From assembly GCA_947683425.1 (NCBI GenBank), contig CANTUQ010000073.1:13289501-13353500 (forward strand): a stretch of DNA of 64,000 bases, given 5' to 3'. A program made the position numbers and the translations under genes. This document shows positions 58,656-64,000 of the stretch, piece after piece (position 1 is the stretch's first letter; every line of letters begins with the position of its first letter). Source of the DNA: Excoecaria cochinchinensis (lineage: Eukaryota > Streptophyta > Magnoliopsida > Malpighiales > Euphorbiaceae). The notes below the pieces were generated by a model, which did not search any database, was not told the origin of the DNA, and saw nothing but the letters and a program-made list of their open reading frames with translations.

Positions 58656-59499
58656 TAAAAGAAAAAATAGTTGCAATTAAGGGATTGGATGAAAACTCAC
58701 TAAGAGCACTAGAACCTTTCTGATTACCTATCAAAGCAATCCTTGGATAAGACGGAATCTAGAAAATGATTTAGGCAACCATTTCTTTGTATAGCTCTCT
58801 AAATGACCATTTCCTACCCTTGTTTTGCAATCACTTGCCAACCCATTGAGCCTTTATTTTGGTATGCTAAATGCGTGCCGATTTTGTTGTTATACATGTT
58901 GAAACTACCCTTCGCCTAAAATGATTTTTATCTCCCCTTAGAAGAATGGCTGCTCTAATGAGGACGGATGTACTTCATTGATAATCTTTTGGGCTATCAA
59001 ACCTCGCCCAGATAAGGATGAGTTTACATATAGGGAAGAGGGTTTAGTTATTCACAAACTCAGCATGGTTAAAGACATAAAAAAAAGAGAGAGAGAAAAA
59101 AAGAAAAAAAATTAAGAGAAAAAAAGAAAAAAGAAAAGAAATAAAGCTCAAGATAGTAACCACTTGACGAGTTTCGACGATTATATTTTTAATTGTTATT
59201 CTGATCTTAATGAGCTAAAATGTTATCAAGCCCAAATTCAAGAATACCTTTGTATATGTAACTGAGCTAAGAACGGTTCACCCATCAATCGAGTAAATAT
59301 TGCGGCCATTTTTCTCTAGCGACCTGATCCTTCTTTGACAGCCATCTACCTAAGCCTAACGCTGTAACCAAAGTAAGACCTCTTGATTCTTGGTTCGGTC
59401 TTATCCAATTAGCGGAGATGACCTTCTAATAAGGTTTGGTACATAAGAAGAGGCATATGGTGTTTCTTGAGCTTCAAGCGGGGAGCCACGAATGCATTC
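58656..59499 (+). other. Tat-2 internal non-coding stretch
   Basis: No frame or motif recognised. A purine run (GAGAGAGAAAAAAAG type) lies at about 59085-59145. It may be residual 3' pol or spacer sequence of the deletion derivative. Confidence 0.45.
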
Positions 59500-60480
59500 A
59501 TGCATTTGAGTTAAGTCTCATCCCCAACGTTGCATCTAGAATCCGCGTTCAAAGAAAAAATTCATTAAGGGCTGAAAGAAAATATTCAAGTATGAAAACC
59601 CAAGAGGGCTGATTGATAACAGGAGTTTGATGCTTTCAAGATCCATCCCGAGATTAGGCGAGGTTCTGTATTTTTTAGATTAATGCCAAATAATGATCAT
59701 GTGTAATGAAATCAAACTGAAACATATGCATTTATGCCATAATATGTTGATATGATCAGAGCAGTTCATTTTGTATATCCAAAGTTATCTTGCACATTGT
59801 TACTATCTACTCTCTGCCACTCTCATCACTCGGGTCTTTCAGCCGACTCATCTCGTTATCAACTGTGAAATCAACCCTATAGTACCTTCATGATAAGAGT
59901 TAAGCTCATGCAATCATGATCCAAGACGTAAGTGCATGCCGATCGCGCCTGAAAGAATTTTGGCAATAGCTTCAAATTTCTTTACAATCTTAAAAAAAAA
60001 AGAGGCCGTTAGAGATAAAAACCGTAATTAGTGCTCTAAGTAAAAGTTAGGCCAAAGGGCAGGGTGAAAACCTGGGAATAGGTAGTCTGTCCCATTTCAG
60101 GCAAAAAATAAGGCACAGGGTCATGTGAAAATCCCTAAGGGGATGCATTTCCCGCTAAGAAAAGCTAGTGTGAAAATCCACAAGGGACGCACTACCTTTA
60201 AAACAATGACTTTTGAAGCCTGGAGCGATAAGTCGACATTACTTCGAATAACTTCTCTTTAGGCATATGGTGCAGGACACAAGTTAAAGTTTTGGAAGCA
60301 AAATGCTCATCGACCGGGGGGAAAAGATGTGCACGGGTCAGTTCTCTTTGAAAAGATTATGGGTCAAAGCCCCTAAAGCCAAGACGATGCTTTTCTAGAT
60401 CCTTGGGGGCATCAGACAATGTGAGAAGCTGAGCAGTACCCTCAATAAATCTCTTGACCACCTAGGATGTTGTCTATCTA
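59500..60480 (+). other. Tat-2 conserved 3' non-coding block
   Basis: Reverse-complement match to 41640-42560 of Tat-1. It includes GGGCAGGGTGAAAACCTG and two copies of TGTGAAAATCC followed by AAGGG (about 60132 and 60170). It is better preserved than the lost pol genes and lies directly upstream of the tandem array. Confidence 0.75.
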
Positions 60481-60714
60481 TTTTTGCATTTCACATGCAT
60501 CTCACATGCAGAGATCTTTTGCATATCCCCCTGTATATCATGTGCATTCAACCTTCGAGCGTATAGTTGTGTACTAATAATTTTATACATTAATCCTTTG
60601 TTTGAGTTTCGTGTATATAACTTTATATATACATTTCACGCACATTATGCACACACAATTTCTTGTATATACCTCTGTGCATATAATTTTGCGGAAAATA
60701 TCTAAGTGAAAACC

Positions 60715-61370
60715 ATCACCATCAGAAGATGGAATCCTCGCACTTTGTAAGTCTGGAGCAGATTTGGTGCAGCTCAGAGAGCAACCCTTGCATTTTATAA
60801 GTCTGGAGCAGACTCGGCGCATCACCATCAGAAGATGGAATCCCCGCACTTTGTAAGTCTAGAGCAGGCTCGGTGCAGTTCAGAAGAACAACCTCGCACT
60901 TTGTAAGTCTGGAGCAGACTCGGAGCAGCTCAGAGAGCAACCCTCGCATTTTGTAAGTCTAGAGCAGACTCGATGCATCACCATCGGAAGATGGAACCCT
61001 CGCACTTTGTAAGTCTGGAGCAGACTCGGTGCAGCTCAGAGAGCAATCCTCGCGTTTTGTAAGTCTGGAGCAGACTCAGCGCATCACCATCGGAAGATGG
61101 AATCCCCGCACTTTGTAAGTCTGGAGCAGGCTCGGTGCAGTTCAGAAGAACAACCTTGCACTTTGTAAGTCTGGAGCAGACTCGGTGCAGCTCAGAGAGC
61201 AACCCTCGCATTTTGTAAGTCTGGAGCAGAGTCGGCGCATCATCATCGGAAGATGGAACCCTCACACTTTGTAAGTCTGGAGCAGACTCGGTGCAGCTCA
61301 GAGAGCAACCCTCGCGTTTTGTAAGTCTGGTGTAGACTCGGCGCATCACCATCAGAAGATAGAATCCCCG
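60715..61370. repeat. Tandem array in Tat-2, homologous to the Tat-1 array
   Basis: About six dimeric units of about 105 bp. Each half carries TTTGTAAGTCTGGAGCAGAC (inverted pair GTCTG/CAGAC), alternating with CTCAGAGAGCAAC and CATCACCATCGGAAGATGG spacers. The sense relative to the element is the same as in Tat-1. The last unit is broken after GAATCCCCG by the LTR at 61371. Confidence 0.93.
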
Positions 61371-61609
61371 TGTAGACAACGAGTCCCGAGGCAGCCTAAA
61401 TCTGGATTACCCAATTATGAAATTAAGCGTGCCTGTTTATAGGGAAAAATGAAAGTCGGAAGTGACGATTTCTTTGTCGGTTTGATTTACTAGAAATAAA
61501 TAAAAATATATTTTAAAAATGTTTTAAAAATTTATTTTGAGACAAAAAGGATATGTTTTGAAATTATAGTATTTTAGCAAAAAATTTAAAAAAAAAATTG
61601 CGAGTGTCA

Positions 61610-61870
61610 GGCTTACGGCAGCGCCCAGCGTGCAGGCGAGGCGCGCTTGCCCACGCGCAGGTTGGGCGCCCGCGGCAGCAGGCAGCGCTTGCCCGCGCGT
61701 AGGCTGGGCGCGCAGGTTGGGCGCACGCGGCAGCAGGCAGCGCTTGCCCGCGTGTAGGCTGGGCGCGCGCGGCAGCGCCCAGCGCGCAGGCGGGTAACGC
61801 TCGCCCGCGTATCGGTACTGCGTGCGAGCGACGCCCGTCAGGCGTGCCGACGGGCGTCGCTCGCCTCTAT
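61610..61870. repeat. GC-rich island with about 50-bp imperfect tandem repeats
   Basis: Repeats of GGCAGCAGGCAGCGCTTGCC, GTAGGCTGGGCGCGC and similar, in an AT-rich LTR. The long minus-strand frame over it is Ala/Arg/Pro-rich and shows no domain; I do not call it a gene. The island is at the same relative place as GC islands at 13931, 39717 and 52380. Confidence 0.85.
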
Positions 61871-62736
61871 GCACGCCCACGCGTGCCCGAACAACCCCCA
61901 ATCCGTTTTTGGCCTAAAAAAATGTGTTTTTCTTCTTCTTTTTTTGTAGATTTTAATTTTTTAAACCTTTTATCTTCTATACTCTTCAAATTCTTCAGTT
62001 TTTTATATTGATGGGAATTAAATCATTTTAATTTCTTCATTAAAAATCTGAATTTTTGGGGAGTATAAAATCATTTTTAGAGAGAGAATTAGGAGGGATT
62101 TTTCTTAAGAAAAATATTGTTTTCTCTCTTCTTCTTCTTCTTCTTTTTCAAGAAAAATTCTCCAAGTGTTCTAATTTGATTTTATTAAGTTAATTTTTAA
62201 GACAAATAAATTAATTATTTGTTCTTGGGAATTTACTTCTTATTTTTCATAATTTTTTTTTTAAGACAAATAAATCAATTATTTGTTCTTGGGATAAAAT
62301 TTCATTATATATTTTATTTTTCCAAATCAAAGTAAGGAAATTTATCATCCAATTTCATCACGTCAAATTTTGAGGGTAAGTATTCTTGGCTTAACTTTTA
62401 ATTTAATTTTTAATTTAATTTTTATTTACAATTAGTTAGCTATCATGTAAATTCTCTTAGATCTATTATTTATTTTACTTCTTATTTCTTGCATGTTTAT
62501 TTAATTGTTCATATTATTATTTCTTATTTCTTATTTTTTTTATTTAATTGTTCATATTATTATTTCTTATTCTTATTTTTTTATTTAATTGTTCATGTTA
62601 TTATTATCATTACTTTTGTTCATATATTATTATTGTTAGTATTATCATTTAACATGTTTTAGCATGATTGGTTTATTTTACTTTCATTTTATTCTTGCAT
62701 ATTTAATTTGATTGTTCATTTTCTTTGATGTTATTG

Positions 62737-62738
<2 letters not shown>

Positions 62739-62803
<65 letters not shown>
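62739..62803. repeat. (ATT)n microsatellite in Tat LTR
   Basis: About 21 ATT units, 1.37 kb from the LTR start; homologous in place to those in other Tat LTRs. Confidence 0.95.
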
Positions 62804-64000
62804 GTGATTAGTGTTATTATTAGTTATTATTTATCATTACTACTATCTTTATTATTATTTTTATTAGTTTTGTTTATTATTATAATTTATTATTGTTGTC
62901 ATCATCATTATTATTTTCATGTTTTCATGCATGTTGAATTTTATTATTGTTGTTATTTTTATTATTTATGCGTGTTGAATTGTTCATGTGTTAAGTTATA
63001 TTTTTTATTATGTCATCTAATTGATTTGTCATGCATGATGTATTTTATTTATTTTAATTCATTTTTTACATGTTACATGTTTAACTCATTTTCATTACTA
63101 ACATCACTTTCATTTGTATTTTTTAATTCAATCATTATTTTTATGTGTGAGCCTTTTCAATGGCGAATGGGAGCCCATGGAAGTTTGAAGACACCATTTT
63201 CGTGGGATGTATTTTTTATCATTTTTAGTATTATTTTGCTTTTATTTGCTTTTATTATTTAATATGTAATTTGTAATAAGTTTGTTTATTTTCATGCACG
63301 TTAATTAAAAAGTCGCATAAAGTTTTATATTAATAAATTGGGATTTTTTCTAACAAAATGGGTCCAATGTCCTAGTTTTTCATCCAAATAAATTGTAACT
63401 TCAAAATTATTTTCTTTAATTATGCATGCGATGACCAATGTCCTCACTCTTAATAAATACCCCGTTTTATGCATGATTTACATTTATTTTATATTGGGGT
63501 TGTATTCTGCCCCTAGTTTTGTTGTAGCTTATTTTATTTTCTTTCTACTTTATTTTAATCTTGCTTTTTATCACTTTTATATATGTGATTGATATGCGCT
63601 CTATTAAACTGCATTTAAAATGTCTGAGAAGAGGGATAAAAACTTAAAATTCAAAACTCAACTGTAATTTAATCAATGTATGAATAAATGAGAAGTTCCG
63701 AACCATCTCTGGTCTTTGGACTCAACGAGGCGAGAGGGTCATCTCAATATTCTATTGGGATGGGGCCTCCAAGACACCTCTTGTGTCCCGTAAAAAGGCT
63801 CAATTTGCACAGTTATAGGCGCCACGAGGCGAGGGGGCCATCCTAATGTTCTATTACGGTGGGGCCTCCAAGACACCTCTAGTTTGCCCAATCACGAGGC
63901 CAAGAAGGCCATCCTAATGTTAGGGTGGGGCCTCCAAGACACCTCTGACTTGCCTATAATTGACATAGCTGCACTGTCTTAGGCTCACTGAGGCTAGACA

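Larger units (their letters stand above)
61371..64000 (+). repeat. Tat-type LTR, truncated by the window end
   Basis: Starts TGTAGACAACGAGTCCC directly after a broken array unit, without a PPT. GC-rich island with about 50-bp repeats at 61610-61870, TATAAAA at 62064, (ATT)n at 62739-62803, a CATGCATG-type stretch, and the TCCAATGTCCTAGTTTTTCA and TGGGGCCTCCAAGACACCTC blocks at its end. It resembles the Tat-1 LTR more than the Tat-2 5' LTR. Confidence 0.82.

Noticed and set aside
61524..61901. 125-codon minus-strand frame over a GC-rich island
   Set aside because: Ala/Arg/Pro repeats produced by the tandem GC-rich units; the island occurs with other sequence and no frame in sister LTRs.
53643..64000. 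Tat-2 read as a simple complete element with 5' LTR at 53643 and 3' LTR at 61371
   Set aside because: The right LTR interrupts an array unit, has no PPT before it and is more like Tat-1 LTRs than its supposed partner.

Overview
The window looks like plant (eudicot-type) nuclear heterochromatin. It is AT-rich, full of trinucleotide microsatellites, and made almost entirely of nested Ty3/gypsy LTR retrotransposons plus an endogenous plant pararetrovirus. I see no host protein gene, rRNA or tRNA gene. The species cannot be told from the sequence.

Layout. (1) 1-9077: a head-to-tail array of an endogenous caulimovirid (petuvirus/florendovirus-like): the 3' part of copy 1 (protease, RT, RNase H, ORF2), a control region with promoter, duplicated leader and initiator-Met primer site, then most of copy 2 (movement protein, capsid/zinc knuckle, protease, RT, RNase H, truncated ORF2). 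Both copies are broken. (2) 9078-14293: a minus-oriented long-LTR element with only about 294 bp between PPT and PBS, a Harbinger/Tourist-like MITE, and a truncated Tat-type LTR. (3) 14294-24986: the 3' two thirds of a Tekay-like chromovirus (RT, RNase H, integrase, chromodomain), whose integrase is split by a 3.5-kb solo LTR and whose 4.2-kb 3' LTR is complete. (4) 25303-53642: minus-oriented long LTRs inserted one into another. The last one holds a 1.3-kb solo LTR (34312-35647) and a complete 15.5-kb Tat-lineage element (37235-52726) with matching LTRs, 5-bp target duplication, tRNA-Arg primer site, gag, protease, RT, two RNase H domains and integrase. (5) 53643-64000: a second Tat element that lost nearly all of pol but kept its leader, a gag remnant, a conserved 3' non-coding block and a tandem array; another Tat LTR interrupts that array and runs off the window.

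Most notable. The TGTAAC...GTTACA long LTRs share a layered structural architecture although their primary sequence has largely diverged: a palindromic ATAGGCATGCCTAT motif in five places; clusters of short hairpins whose stems differ in sequence but stay paired; longer hairpin arrays with about 70-76 bp period; and a hairpin (in three LTRs a double hairpin) 325-500 nt before the LTR 3' end with compensatory changes. I found it by eye, and it is my best candidate for something undescribed. Hairpin or palindrome islands also occur in the Tat LTRs and the 1.3-kb solo LTR.

How the parts work together: the autonomous-type elements supplied gag-pol, but every coding region here carries stops or frameshifts, often C-to-T type, as expected of silenced, methylated repeats.
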